A stretch of DNA of 64,000 nucleotides, taken from positions 1 through 64,000 of the forward strand of contig NZ_FODF01000007.1 in NCBI RefSeq assembly GCF_900110295.1. The letters are read 5' to 3'. The first letter of the stretch is position 1. The number at the start of each line of letters is the position of its first letter. The notes beneath the pieces were generated by a model. It ran no database searches. It saw only the letters and a program-made list of their open reading frames with translations, and was not told the DNA's origin. Below, in pieces: positions 15,807 through 26,073 of this stretch. The position numbers and the translations under genes are program-made. The DNA is from Peptostreptococcus russellii (GTDB lineage: Bacteria > Bacillota > Clostridia > Peptostreptococcales > Peptostreptococcaceae).

Positions 15807-18032
15807 CTATCTGCCCTTTACCCTTCTAGCAGTTTCTACGCCAGGTATATTTTTTATTTTTTTCATAATATCATTTAACTGTTCTTTTCCATTTACTTCA
15901 AGTATCAAAAATACATTGATTCCAAGTTCATGACCTTTTCTTGCATATATTCCAGTAAGGCTTATTTTCTCATTATTTATTACATGAGTAATTTCATTTA
16001 CCATGCCTCTTCTATCAAGTGCCGATACCTCTATTTCTGCCTCAAATCTAGAATTATTATCCTCTACCCAAGACACTTCTACCATACGACTACAGTCTTT
16101 TTCCTTATCTCTTATTAGATTTTCACAATCAACTCTGTGTACCGTTACTCCTCTACCTCTAGTAATATATCCTACTATATCATCTCCTGGTAATGGATTA
16201 CAGCACTTGGCAAATCTAACATATATTCCTTCTAAACCATCTACATGGACTACAGTGTGTCTTTTTTTATCACGTTTCTTCTGATTCGTCTTGGACTTTT
16301 CTACTTCTATATTATGTTTTTCAATATCTTCTTCAAGGTTTGCCTTACCTTCTTTTTCTTGCTGTCTCTCAGTCTTTAAAAGTACATCTTTAACTTTTGT
16401 CAAAACCTGATTTGCAGCAATTCCACCATATCCTATAGTTGCAAGAAAATCGTCATAATCTGGTTGATTAAACTTTTTACCAACTTCCTTTAAAATATTT
16501 GTGATTTCAGGATCGCTTCTATTTATATCATTTCTTTTGCATTCCTTGTCGAGAATTTCAATACCTCTTTCAATATTTTCTTCTCTTCTTTCTTTTTTGA
16601 AAAACTGTCTTATTCTATTTCTTGCATTTGGAGTCTTAACTATATTAAGCCAATCTCTGCTAGGACCTGGAGAATTTGAAGAAGTTAGAATTTCTACTAT
16701 TTCTCCATTTTTCAAGTTGTATTCAAGTGGAACTATTCTTCCATTTACTTTCGCACCAACACAGGCATTACCTATCTTTGAATGTATTCTATATGCAAAG
16801 TCTATTGGAGTAGCTCCATTTGGAAGCTCAATTACATCTCCTTGAGGTGTAAAAACATAGACCTGTGCACTAAAGACATCGTCTTTTAGAGCATCTAAAA
16901 ACTCATGTGGATCTGTAACATCTTTCTCCCACTCCATCATTCTTCTAAGCCACTGCAATCTTTCATCAGCCTTAGAAACATCTTTATCTGTTATGCCTTC
17001 TTTATACTTCCAATGGGCAGCGATACCAAACTCTGCTATATCATGCATTTCATGAGTTCTTATCTGTATCTCAACAGGTTCCCCATCTGGACCTACTACA
17101 GTAGTATGAAGTGACTGATAAAGATTGGGCTTTGGCATGGCTATATAATCCTTAAATCTTCCTGGTATAGGTTTCCAAAGAGTATGAACTACCCCCAAAA
17201 CCGCATAACAGTCTTTAACTGAGTCTACTAGAACTCTTACAGCTGTTAAATCATATATTTCATCAAAGCTTTTATTTTTCTTCTTCATTTTTCTATATAT
17301 GCTATAAAAATGCTTTGGTCTACCATATACTTTACATGGTATTTCCATTCTCTCAAATGTTTTAGTAAGCAAATCAACTATATTTTGAATATATTTTTCT
17401 CTTTGCTCTCTTTTCATCCTTACTTTTTTGACTAACTCATAGTATCCCTGAGCATCTAAATATCTTAAAGAAAGATCTTCAAGTTCCCACTTGATTTTTG
17501 ATATACCAAGCCTATGAGCTATACCTGCATATATATCTAGTGTTTCCTGTGCTTTATATTTAGCTTTTGCAGGATCCATATATTCTAGAGTTCTCATATT
17601 ATGAAGTCTATCTGAAAGCTTTATAAGAATTACTCTCATGTCCTTTGCCATTGCCAAGAACATCTTTCTTAGATTCTCTGATTGAGACTCTTCTTTTGTC
17701 ATGTACTTAATTTTACCAAGTTTGGTAACACCATCTACTAGTATAGCGACATTCTTGCCAAACTCTTCTTCTATGTCTTCTAATTCGTAGTCTGTATCCT
17801 CTACAACATCATGTAAAAGACCGCCACATATTGTATCTTCATCTAGCTGCATATCTGCTAATATATTGGCAACAGCCTTTGGATGAATAAAATACGGTTC
17901 ACCAGATTTTCTGAATTGACCTTCGTGTGCTTTTTTTGCTAAATTGTAAGCTCTTGCCACCTTATCAAAATCAGCATTTGGTGAATATGTTTTTATTTTT
18001 TCTATTAATTTTTGTAAATCTTCATCATACAT
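15807..18032 (-). CDS. relA: Bifunctional (p)ppGpp synthetase/hydrolase (RelA/SpoT homologue)
   Basis: A 741-residue long RSH protein controlling the stringent response. Domains in order: HD hydrolase with intact HDVVED (74-79), synthetase domain ('HNMRTLEYM', 'GRPKHFYSIYRKM'), TGS (about 395-455), a zinc-finger-like/helical region ('RFAKCCNPLPGD') and a C-terminal ACT domain. The intact HD motif implies both synthesis and hydrolysis of (p)ppGpp. AGAGGTG precedes the ATG. Apt lies 61 bases upstream, as in Bacillus and Clostridioides. Confidence 0.96.
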   Translation of the reverse strand: MYDEDLQKLIEKIKTYSPNADFDKVARAYNLAKKAHEGQFRKSGEPYFIHPKAVANILADMQLDEDTICGGLLHDVVEDTDYELEDIEEEFGKNVAILVDGVTKLGKIKYMTKEESQSENLRKMFLAMAKDMRVILIKLSDRLHNMRTLEYMDPAKAKYKAQETLDIYAGIAHRLGISKIKWELEDLSLRYLDAQGYYELVKKVRMKREQREKYIQNIVDLLTKTFERMEIPCKVYGRPKHFYSIYRKMKKKNKSFDEIYDLTAVRVLVDSVKDCYAVLGVVHTLWKPIPGRFKDYIAMPKPNLYQSLHTTVVGPDGEPVEIQIRTHEMHDIAEFGIAAHWKYKEGITDKDVSKADERLQWLRRMMEWEKDVTDPHEFLDALKDDVFSAQVYVFTPQGDVIELPNGATPIDFAYRIHSKIGNACVGAKVNGRIVPLEYNLKNGEIVEILTSSNSPGPSRDWLNIVKTPNARNRIRQFFKKERREENIERGIEILDKECKRNDINRSDPEITNILKEVGKKFNQPDYDDFLATIGYGGIAANQVLTKVKDVLLKTERQQEKEGKANLEEDIEKHNIEVEKSKTNQKKRDKKRHTVVHVDGLEGIYVRFAKCCNPLPGDDIVGYITRGRGVTVHRVDCENLIRDKEKDCSRMVEVSWVEDNNSRFEAEIEVSALDRRGMVNEITHVINNEKISLTGIYARKGHELGINVFLILEVNGKEQLNDIMKKIKNIPGVETARRVKGR

Positions 18033-18093
18033 AATATCACCTCTCTAAACTAAAAACTCGCTAAATTTAATAAAAAGCGACAAGAATAAATAA

Positions 18094-18612
18094 TTATTCA
18101 GTATAGTGTATAAGAGAATTTACTTCATATCCCTCAAGATGCTTTCTTCCATTAAGAAAATCTAGTTCAATAAGAAACTCTATATCTACAACTTCACCGC
18201 CTAATTTTTCTACCATTTTGGTAGCCGCCGCTATTGTACCACCTGTTGCAAGTAAATCATCTACTATTGCTACTTTTGTTCCTGGCTTTATAGCATCTTT
18301 GTGCATTTCAAGAATATCAGTACCATACTCAAGGCTGTACTCATATGATATAACTTCTGCAGGAAGTTTCCCAGGCTTTCTTATAGGAACAAATCCTATA
18401 CCTAATTCATATGCAACAGGTGTTCCCATTATAAAACCTCTAGCTTCTGGTCCTATTACAAGGTCTGCACCCTTTGCTTTAACATTCTCTGCTATCTTCT
18501 TAATTGCATATCTAAATGCTTCTCCATCCTGTAATAATGTTGTTATGTCCTTAAATCCTATTCCAGGCTTTGGAAAATCCTGTATATTTCTTATTTTTTC
18601 TTCTAAATTCAT
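18094..18612 (-). CDS. apt: Adenine phosphoribosyltransferase
   Basis: A 172-residue type I phosphoribosyltransferase salvaging adenine to AMP. The PRPP-binding loop '[10 protein letters not shown]' and the '[15 protein letters not shown]' segment are clear. The frame has four earlier codons (Met-Glu-Glu-Glu), but these encode the ribosome-binding site GGAGGA for the ATG at 18612, which also gives the usual family length. It is directly downstream of recJ and upstream of relA, a conserved order. Confidence 0.95.
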   Translation of the reverse strand: MNLEEKIRNIQDFPKPGIGFKDITTLLQDGEAFRYAIKKIAENVKAKGADLVIGPEARGFIMGTPVAYELGIGFVPIRKPGKLPAEVISYEYSLEYGTDILEMHKDAIKPGTKVAIVDDLLATGGTIAAATKMVEKLGGEVVDIEFLIELDFLNGRKHLEGYEVNSLIHYTE

Positions 18613-18629
18613 TTCTTCCTCCATTTTGA

Positions 18630-21185
18630 CTAATTGATAACCTTCTTTGAGTTAAAAAAACTAACTATATTATTCTCTTCCAAATTTAATTTATTTTTTG
18701 GTTTTGGAAGTAATTCAAATTCAAATAAATCATTGTCGTAGTCCACACTATACTTGATAAGATTTTCAGTTGATAATACCTTTAGTATTATATGGACCTT
18801 AATAGGAGAAAGACCTAAATTATGCACAAATTCGCTATATTTCATACTTAGTCCCTTATTTGCCATAAAAAACTTATATGCCAAAACAAATTCATCTCTG
18901 TTAAAGAAACTTTCCCTATTTTTATTTCTGATATATACATAGTCGCTAGAATTGAAATTTATTAAAAATTCCGAATCATTTCTCTTAGATTCTAAAATAT
19001 ATTCTATTTCATTACAATTATCAAAATAATCATACATAATAAGTTTATTATATACTTTAAAATCAGTTTTATCAATATTTGACAAGAATATATAGTCAAT
19101 TTTTTTATCCGATAGTAGATTAATGTCGGACTTTGCTCTATAATAGCCATTCATACTATTGACTATAAGTAAATCCCCATCATCTAATAAGTCTGTAATA
19201 TATTGAATTCTAGCGATTTCAACTGCATTTTTATCTTCAGTTTCTTTCTTTTTTTCCTTCTTGCATATATACCCAATTTTTCTCTCCGATAAATTATATT
19301 TTTTATCGTGTATTTTTGATTTATTTGAATCTATTAAGTCAATTTCATTTAAATTGTTTATTTCTCTATTATAAAAGTATTCTTCCTGTTCTTTGTTTGA
19401 ACTTCTATACTTACTTATAGCTTTTTCAATATTATCTATATTTAAAAGTTTTTCAATTTCTTTCATATTGTTCGGATATTTCAAAATGTTCTCTGGTCTG
19501 CTTAGTCTAATATCTTTTAATAAAAGTTGAACTTTTGTATTCCCATTGAAAGTATTCTCATCTATTTGAAATACTATATCCACCAAATCTCCTATATCAA
19601 AATTATCCATCAAATGGCTTAAACCAAATCCTATACACTCAAAATCTCTAGACTTTTCTATATTTAATTTTAAATGATTTTTGTCTTTCCCTATTAGGTA
19701 GGCATTTTTTACATAGCAGTCCCTCAAAAGAAAATACGGCGTAGGATTTTTTATTCCAAAAGGTTCGAGAATATGGAGTTTATCTACAAAAGCCAAATCA
19801 ACTATTTTTTCATCAATTTCATATTCTATCTTAATTTCCTCTATAAGATCTTCTTGCTCAAGTTCATAATCTGCTATTTCATTAATTTTATCTCTTAACT
19901 TATCTATATTTTCAACTTTTACAGTAAGTCCTGCCGCTTGTTCATGACCACCAAACTTTTCCATAAGCTCTTTGCACTCTGATAGAGATGCAAACATATC
20001 AAATCCCTTTATAGATCTAGCTGAACCTGTTGCTTCATCTCCTTCTATACATAAAAGTACTGTAGGTTTATAATATTTTTCTGTTAGTTTAGATGCCACT
20101 ATTCCTATAATACCATGGTGCCAATTTTCTCCTGCCAAAACAAGAACCTTATCGTCTTTAAATCTCGGATTAGATTTTAGCATTTCTTCTGCTTCTTGAT
20201 ATATTCTAGCTTCTATAAGCTGTCTTTCTTCATTTTTCATATCCATTGCAAGAGCTAATTTTTCCGCTTCTTTTTTATCCTTAGTAGTAAAAAGCTCTAC
20301 TCCTAAATTAGAGTAGCCAAGTCTTCCAGAAGCATTTATTCTAGGTCCAATTGCAAATCCAAGATGAGAACTTCTTATTTTAGTATCTTCTAACCCACAT
20401 ACTTTAACTAACTCTCTCATCCCAATATTATCTCCGCTACCTATAAGTTCAAGACCGTTTTTTACTATTATTCTATTTTCATCAAGAACAGGCATTACAT
20501 CACATATAGTAGCTAATGAAACTATTTCAATATACTTTCTTATATCTTTTTTAAAATCTTCACCGCTTAATCCATGAATTAATTTAAAGGCAACACCACA
20601 ACCACATATTCCCTTAAAAGGATATGGACAAGCTTCTTGCTTTGGATTTATTACTGAATACGCATTTGGAACTTCTCCTTGACACTCATGATGATCCGTT
20701 ATTATTACATCCATTCCCAATTCATTGGCAACTTCAACTTCTTTAATAGATGTAATACCACAATCTACTGTAATCATCAGCTGAGTTCCCAGTTCATAAA
20801 CGTACTTAACAGCATCTTCATTAAGACCATAGCCCTCTTCTAATCTATTTGGAATATAGTATTGAACAGGATATCCTATTGAATCAAAATATATCTTCAA
20901 AATAGATGTAGATGAAACACCATCTACATCATAATCACCATATATACATATTTTTTCTTTATTAGAGATTGCTTCTTTTATTCTACTTACAGCCCTATCC
21001 ATTCCCTTTAACAAAAATGGATCTCTTAAAAAGTCAAAAGAAGGATTTATATACATTTTTATGTCTTCAAGCTTTTCTATTCCTCTATTTATCATTATAT
21101 CGGCTATATTTTTATCTATACCTAGATACTCTGTAGCAGAGTTTCCATGTGGCATTGATTTTTCTTTTAAAAGCCACTTCTTCAT
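18630..21185 (-). CDS. recJ: Single-stranded-DNA-specific exonuclease RecJ
   Basis: An 851-residue RecJ, a 5'-to-3' single-strand exonuclease in recombination and mismatch repair. The DHH-family metal motifs are intact: '[11 protein letters not shown]' (Asp84, Asp86), 'TDHHECQG', and in the DHHA1 part '[11 protein letters not shown]'. The core plus OB domain ends near residue 570. A further 280 residues with no recognised motif follow, rich in Asn, Ile and Lys, as seen in several clostridial RecJ proteins. GGAGGTG lies upstream of the ATG. Confidence 0.94.
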   Translation of the reverse strand: MKKWLLKEKSMPHGNSATEYLGIDKNIADIMINRGIEKLEDIKMYINPSFDFLRDPFLLKGMDRAVSRIKEAISNKEKICIYGDYDVDGVSSTSILKIYFDSIGYPVQYYIPNRLEEGYGLNEDAVKYVYELGTQLMITVDCGITSIKEVEVANELGMDVIITDHHECQGEVPNAYSVINPKQEACPYPFKGICGCGVAFKLIHGLSGEDFKKDIRKYIEIVSLATICDVMPVLDENRIIVKNGLELIGSGDNIGMRELVKVCGLEDTKIRSSHLGFAIGPRINASGRLGYSNLGVELFTTKDKKEAEKLALAMDMKNEERQLIEARIYQEAEEMLKSNPRFKDDKVLVLAGENWHHGIIGIVASKLTEKYYKPTVLLCIEGDEATGSARSIKGFDMFASLSECKELMEKFGGHEQAAGLTVKVENIDKLRDKINEIADYELEQEDLIEEIKIEYEIDEKIVDLAFVDKLHILEPFGIKNPTPYFLLRDCYVKNAYLIGKDKNHLKLNIEKSRDFECIGFGLSHLMDNFDIGDLVDIVFQIDENTFNGNTKVQLLLKDIRLSRPENILKYPNNMKEIEKLLNIDNIEKAISKYRSSNKEQEEYFYNREINNLNEIDLIDSNKSKIHDKKYNLSERKIGYICKKEKKKETEDKNAVEIARIQYITDLLDDGDLLIVNSMNGYYRAKSDINLLSDKKIDYIFLSNIDKTDFKVYNKLIMYDYFDNCNEIEYILESKRNDSEFLINFNSSDYVYIRNKNRESFFNRDEFVLAYKFFMANKGLSMKYSEFVHNLGLSPIKVHIILKVLSTENLIKYSVDYDNDLFEFELLPKPKNKLNLEENNIVSFFNSKKVIN

Positions 21186-21195
21186 AATGCACCTC

Positions 21196-22740
21196 CTATC
21201 TATTTTTCAATAACTTTTTCTTAAAAGAGCTAAATACATAGTCTATTTCATCAATTTTTAAAACTTTCACTATTACAATATATAAGGCTCCACCTAGAGC
21301 AGCACTTATACCTAGCATTAAAAGGCTTACTATTTTAGAATCGCTTAAAATACCAACTCCAAAATGGTAGGAAGTTTTAACAACTATAGCCATAATAACT
21401 GTAGCTATAATTGATTTTATAAATGTTGCTGTCATAGATTTGAAGTTAATACCATTAATCTTCTTTCTAAGTGAAAGAAGGAGTATCACTACACATACTA
21501 TTGATGAAACACTTGTTGCAAGTGCTATTCCAGATATTCCCATATATTTTACCAAAATCAAGTTTAAAACTATATTTATAACAACTGCTATTACACCATT
21601 GTACATTGGAGTCTTAGTATCCTGCATTGAATAAAAAACATTAGCTATTACATTTTTAAGACTAAGTCCTATTAATCCTATTGAATAAAAAGCTAATGCA
21701 GCTGAGGTCATCTGAGTAGCTGCACTATCAAAAGCACCTCTTTCAAATAGCAACACTACTATTGGCTCTGCCAAGACAATGGCTATTGCTGTAATCGGAA
21801 GTATCATAAGTATTACAACATTTATAGATGTTTTTATATACTCATTAAATTTTTCATATTGTTTTTCTGATTTTAGCTTTGAAAGCATTGGATAGATTAC
21901 TATTGTAATGGACGATATAAACAATCCCAAAACAAAAGTATTTAATCTATCGGCATATTTCATTGCTGAAATACTACCTACTGCTAATTGAGAAGCTAAA
22001 GTTCTATCTACCATAGTATTAATTTGACTTGCACCTACACCTATCATAACAGGCATAGTAAGCATCATCATTTCCTTAATATATCTATCCTTAGGATTAT
22101 ATACTAAACTGTACTTATAGCCTCTTTTTTTAGACCTTGGAATCTGAAAGAAAAATTGTGATGCCAAGGCTAAAACTGCACCTATAGGTAATATATACAA
22201 ACCAAAGTATTTACTTAAAACAATACTAGCAATAATTATTATATTAAAAGGAAAACCTATCATTCCTGAAATATAATACTCCCCCTTACTCTGCAAATAG
22301 GACTGCATTATCTTTGAAAGTCCTGAAAATATTGTTCCAAATAATATTATTCTTGTAAACTGCACTGTCAACTTTAGGGCTTGCTCATTAAAACCACTTG
22401 CAAATATTTTAGCTAAAGGTTTTGCAAAAATAAAAGCAAAGATAGAAATAACAATTCCTATACTAATGGTAATATTAAGCACATTATTTGTAAAATAATT
22501 GCCTTTCTCTTCTCCACCCTCTTTAATATTATCAAAGAATAGTGGTATATATGTAGTTGATATGGCTGTACCTATTACTTGGAATACCAATCGTGATATA
22601 TCTAAAGATACGAGATATACATCGCTGTACATTGTAGCGCCATAAAAAGCACTTAATACAAGGTCACGACCAAATCCAAGAACTTTGGAAATCAATGTGA
22701 TAACCATTAAACCTATAGTGGCTTTAGCTACTTTACTCAT
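21196..22740 (-). CDS. murJ: MurJ/MviN-family lipid flippase
   Basis: A 514-residue integral membrane protein with about 14 predicted helices, starting 'KATIGLMVITLISKVLGFGRD', the typical MviN opening. The family flips lipid II or other lipid-linked glycans. The neighbours (PIG-L deacetylase, ATP-grasp, GT4) leave open that this copy serves a secondary polymer instead of peptidoglycan, as proposed for the MviN in the C. difficile anionic-polymer locus. AAAGGAG precedes the ATG, and recJ starts 10 bases after its stop. Confidence 0.9.
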   Translation of the reverse strand: MSKVAKATIGLMVITLISKVLGFGRDLVLSAFYGATMYSDVYLVSLDISRLVFQVIGTAISTTYIPLFFDNIKEGGEEKGNYFTNNVLNITISIGIVISIFAFIFAKPLAKIFASGFNEQALKLTVQFTRIILFGTIFSGLSKIMQSYLQSKGEYYISGMIGFPFNIIIIASIVLSKYFGLYILPIGAVLALASQFFFQIPRSKKRGYKYSLVYNPKDRYIKEMMMLTMPVMIGVGASQINTMVDRTLASQLAVGSISAMKYADRLNTFVLGLFISSITIVIYPMLSKLKSEKQYEKFNEYIKTSINVVILMILPITAIAIVLAEPIVVLLFERGAFDSAATQMTSAALAFYSIGLIGLSLKNVIANVFYSMQDTKTPMYNGVIAVVINIVLNLILVKYMGISGIALATSVSSIVCVVILLLSLRKKINGINFKSMTATFIKSIIATVIMAIVVKTSYHFGVGILSDSKIVSLLMLGISAALGGALYIVIVKVLKIDEIDYVFSSFKKKLLKNR

Positions 22741-22751
22741 AAATTCTCCTT

Positions 22752-23645
22752 TTACTTCATTAATTTTCTATACTTTTTATTACTTTCCAAAAATTTTATT
22801 AATCTTATACTAGAAGTAGCTGTATGCATTTTTTTTCTAAAATTATTGTCATAATTACTTTTAGCAATAAGTTCCTCTATACTAAGGCTTGAAAATATTT
22901 CAGCTGCTTCATATCTTTCTTTTTCAAAGATATCTATATTCAGCTTCTTTTTATCCATAATTTTCAAGGTAGAAAAAGTGATATACTTTTGGCTTTTAAA
23001 AAAATCATATGCCTTCCATTTTTTTTCAGCTTCCTCTTTATCTAATTTACTAATACAATTTAATGCCTCACCCTGTATAGAGTTGTTTATATCATATAAA
23101 TAAAACTGTGTGTTTTCCCTTATCTTACCTTCTTTTGCAAGCTTTAAAATAGCTTTGTAAGCTGCAAAATGATCATCATTGCACTCATAGGGAGCTGTTA
23201 AAAATATTGCATCATAATCTGATAATACTATACTTTTTTCTATTTTTTCTGCCAGCTTATCTATATTATTCAGTAGTGTTTTATTGATAAAATTAAGAAC
23301 AACATTTTTATCAATACCGTATATTTCACAAGCCTTTTTAGCTTCCTCTAATCTTATTTTTGAGCTTACTATATCATCTTCACTTAGTCTGCCATCTGTC
23401 AAATAAATAATATCTAGCACTACTCCCTTTTTATTTAACTTTGCCATTGTTCCACCAAGTCCTATTGATTCGTCATCTTGATGTGGTGATACTACAAGTG
23501 CTTTTTTCATATTTTTTATTGCAGAATCAATATCTTTTATAGAGGACTTATTATTTTTTATTTTTTTATAATAGTTATCAAGATATATAGCGTTTGCTAT
23601 ATTAAATGTTGGCTCTAAAACACTTTTTACTGCTTTTTTTAACAT
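22752..23645 (-). CDS. PIG-L family deacetylase
   Basis: A 297-residue zinc-dependent deacetylase of the LmbE/PIG-L fold. The metal site PHQDDE (His55, Asp57, Asp58) is near the N-terminus, with 'CNDDHFAAY' (about residue 140) supplying the later His. The family removes acetyl groups from GlcNAc-containing glycans or conjugates; the substrate here is unknown. The ATG at 23645 has GGAAGG upstream; an ATG five codons earlier lacks one. Its start overlaps or abuts the ATP-grasp gene's stop, and murJ follows 11 bases later, so these are one operon. Confidence 0.85.
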   Translation of the reverse strand: MLKKAVKSVLEPTFNIANAIYLDNYYKKIKNNKSSIKDIDSAIKNMKKALVVSPHQDDESIGLGGTMAKLNKKGVVLDIIYLTDGRLSEDDIVSSKIRLEEAKKACEIYGIDKNVVLNFINKTLLNNIDKLAEKIEKSIVLSDYDAIFLTAPYECNDDHFAAYKAILKLAKEGKIRENTQFYLYDINNSIQGEALNCISKLDKEEAEKKWKAYDFFKSQKYITFSTLKIMDKKKLNIDIFEKERYEAAEIFSSLSIEELIAKSNYDNNFRKKMHTATSSIRLIKFLESNKKYRKLMK

Positions 23646-23649
23646 ATTT

Positions 23650-24849
23650 TTACCTTCCAAATATTTTCTTTTTTATTTTTTTAAATGCTTTTAAAATAAG
23701 TTCTTTTTTATATGCCTTATATGTTAAAATATCATCTTTGTCCTTAACTGAATCTATAAAGTATCCCTTTTCTTTATAGAATTTATACTCACTTTTCCAG
23801 TCTATTTTTTTTGCCATACATGCTCTAATATCATAGGACTGAAGCACCCAATAAGCACTTACTTTACTCCAGTCAAATAAAACTTCTTTTTCTTTATTTG
23901 GATTTAGCATATCTTTGTATATTCTATATACAAAATCATTTCCTATTTTATCATTGATATTAGCTTCTATAGGAAATCTTCCATTTACTTCAATTAGAAC
24001 AAATTCCTTATATTTCTCAGAATACTTAAATTCAATCATGGCTATACCAGTGTAGTCCTTTTCTTCCAAAAGTTTCACTGACAAGTCGGCAAGCTTTTTA
24101 TTATCTACTGTAATGTGACAAGAACCAGTTCCATTTTCAATTGGGTACTCTCTCAACTTCTTTACAATGTTGCCTATTATACAATATCCGAATTCATTTC
24201 TATACATAGTAATACAATAAAGATTTTCTGTTTCTCCCGCTATTACTTCCTGTGATATTGAACCACCCTTGCTAGACAGTTCATCTAAGTACTCTTTTAA
24301 TTGAGTCTTATCATTTGCTATAAGAACCTTTTTACCCATTCTTAAAGTATGAGATAGAGGCTTTATCATTACAGGAAATTCTTCTATTTTGTATTGACTA
24401 TCTCCCGTATAAGTTTTTGGCACTCTTATATTTTTTAAATTATTTTTCAATAACTTTTTGTCAGTTATATTTTTATATTCTTCTATTTTTTCTTTTATTG
24501 GCAAAATATAATAGTCTTTTATTTCATCAAAATGTTCTAACATCTGATCCATAGTTTGATCGCCATCAGTGAAAAATACTATTTTTTTATCACTAACTTT
24601 TCTAAACTCCTTAGCTATTTTTATTATATATTTTATCCAATCATTTTTGTCTTCTATACAAAGGGCATTCTTTCCAAGTGCCTCTATAAGATATCTTTCA
24701 TGGCTTATTGCAATAATATCTACACCATACTTTTGAAGTCCTCTCTTGATTCCAAGTGAACCTACATTATGCATTGCAATAAGTACAGGATTTTTTTCTA
24801 AATTAATATTTTCAAATAATAAACCATAATCTATGTTTTTATTTTGCAT
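23650..24849 (-). CDS. ATP-grasp domain protein, probable carboxylate-amine ligase
   Basis: A 399-residue ATP-grasp protein. An N-terminal pre-ATP-grasp Rossmann-like part ('PVLIAMHNVGSLGIKRGLQKYG') is followed by the ATP-binding core ('FPVMIKPLSH...', 'GGSISQEVIAGETENLY') and the Mg-binding 'FVLIEVNGRFPIEANIN'. Such enzymes join an acyl phosphate to an amine or thiol. Its position before a PIG-L deacetylase suggests that it acylates a freed sugar amine with an amino acid, but that is inference. The C-terminus is very basic. AAAGG lies about 11 bases before the ATG. Confidence 0.8.
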   Translation of the reverse strand: MQNKNIDYGLLFENINLEKNPVLIAMHNVGSLGIKRGLQKYGVDIIAISHERYLIEALGKNALCIEDKNDWIKYIIKIAKEFRKVSDKKIVFFTDGDQTMDQMLEHFDEIKDYYILPIKEKIEEYKNITDKKLLKNNLKNIRVPKTYTGDSQYKIEEFPVMIKPLSHTLRMGKKVLIANDKTQLKEYLDELSSKGGSISQEVIAGETENLYCITMYRNEFGYCIIGNIVKKLREYPIENGTGSCHITVDNKKLADLSVKLLEEKDYTGIAMIEFKYSEKYKEFVLIEVNGRFPIEANINDKIGNDFVYRIYKDMLNPNKEKEVLFDWSKVSAYWVLQSYDIRACMAKKIDWKSEYKFYKEKGYFIDSVKDKDDILTYKAYKKELILKAFKKIKKKIFGR

Positions 24850-24934
24850 TTATTTAAAAACCTTTCTTTCTATAAAAATATACAGTTATAAGCAGACAGC
24901 TTACTTCTGTAATAAAATCTATATAAATTTTATA

Positions 24935-26041
24935 TTATTTCTTATTTTCTTCAAGAATCATATCATATATTAAAGATATATCGTAGAAATTGTCATTTAC
25001 TTCATAGTTGTTTCTAACAAAAACTCTTCCATATTTTCCCATCTCTGCTCTTTTATCTTCATCGTCTATTAGCATAGACATTGCCAACACAAGCTCTTCA
25101 ACAGATGCAGGGCTTACTACTAGACCACTTTTACCAGTTTCTATGGATTCCTTATGACCTCCAACATCAGTTATTATCACTGGTGTTTCACAGGCTTCAG
25201 ACTCAATAGCAGCCACACCAAATCCTTCTCTTAAAGATGGAAATACAGAAAACTCGAAGCTATTGAACTCTTTACATATGTCCTCTGGTTGAACTCTTCC
25301 TAAAAATTCAACTGAATCTTCAATTCCTAAGTCTTTAACTTGAGCTTTTAGATTTTCTTCGTCTTTACCACTTCCACCTATCACAAGCTTTAGTTTTCTT
25401 CCTCTTACTTCTCCGTCATACATTTCTAGAATATCTTTAAAAGCACTTATTAAATAAGTTATACCATATTTTTTTTCTAGACTTTTTATTATTCCTATTC
25501 TATAGTATTCATCTTTTTCCACTTCCATAGGATGAAATCTTTCCATGTCTACACCGAAAAATGTTACATATACCTTTTTCTTAGTATACAAATTAGCTTC
25601 TCTAGCCATATCTACACTATTTGAAAAAATATAATCAGCCTTTCTGAAGTTGTGCTTAATTATACTTTTCTGTATAAATCCATTTCTCGGAAAATCATAT
25701 ATATCTGTTCCCCAAACCGAAACTACATATGGATGGTATCCCAAAAGACTACCTATAAATCCATATGAACTCGCATACTGCGCGTGAAGAATATCTGGCT
25801 TTAATTCATGTACAAGCTCCTTTATCTTTTTTATATTACTTAAATAGCTTGTTTTTTTATAAATTTTTTCATTTCTTACTTCATTTACATTAGTTTGGAA
25901 ATTGTGTACTGTTACTCCATCAATTTCTCCCCCATTTAAACTTATACAATGTATCTCATAATCTCTCTTTAAAAAATAATCACACCATTTTTTAACATGT
26001 GGATTAGATGCATCTGCAAGATAACAAATTCTTTTCTTCAT
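24935..26041 (-). CDS. Glycosyltransferase family 4 (GT-B fold)
   Basis: A 368-residue GT-B retaining glycosyltransferase. It has the N-terminal acceptor domain ('HAQYASSYGFIGSLLGYHPYVVSVWGTDI') and the C-terminal donor domain with 'IGGSGKDEENLK' and the E(x)7E motif in 'PSLREGFGVAAIESE'. No membrane segment is seen. The donor and acceptor cannot be read from sequence. It lies 85 bases upstream of the ATP-grasp gene and 32 bases downstream of the UbiB kinase, in a minus-strand run ending in recJ. Confidence 0.88.
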   Translation of the reverse strand: MKKRICYLADASNPHVKKWCDYFLKRDYEIHCISLNGGEIDGVTVHNFQTNVNEVRNEKIYKKTSYLSNIKKIKELVHELKPDILHAQYASSYGFIGSLLGYHPYVVSVWGTDIYDFPRNGFIQKSIIKHNFRKADYIFSNSVDMAREANLYTKKKVYVTFFGVDMERFHPMEVEKDEYYRIGIIKSLEKKYGITYLISAFKDILEMYDGEVRGRKLKLVIGGSGKDEENLKAQVKDLGIEDSVEFLGRVQPEDICKEFNSFEFSVFPSLREGFGVAAIESEACETPVIITDVGGHKESIETGKSGLVVSPASVEELVLAMSMLIDDEDKRAEMGKYGRVFVRNNYEVNDNFYDISLIYDMILEENKK

Positions 26042-26073
26042 TTTTTTCCCTTTCTATAACAAAGTTTATATCA

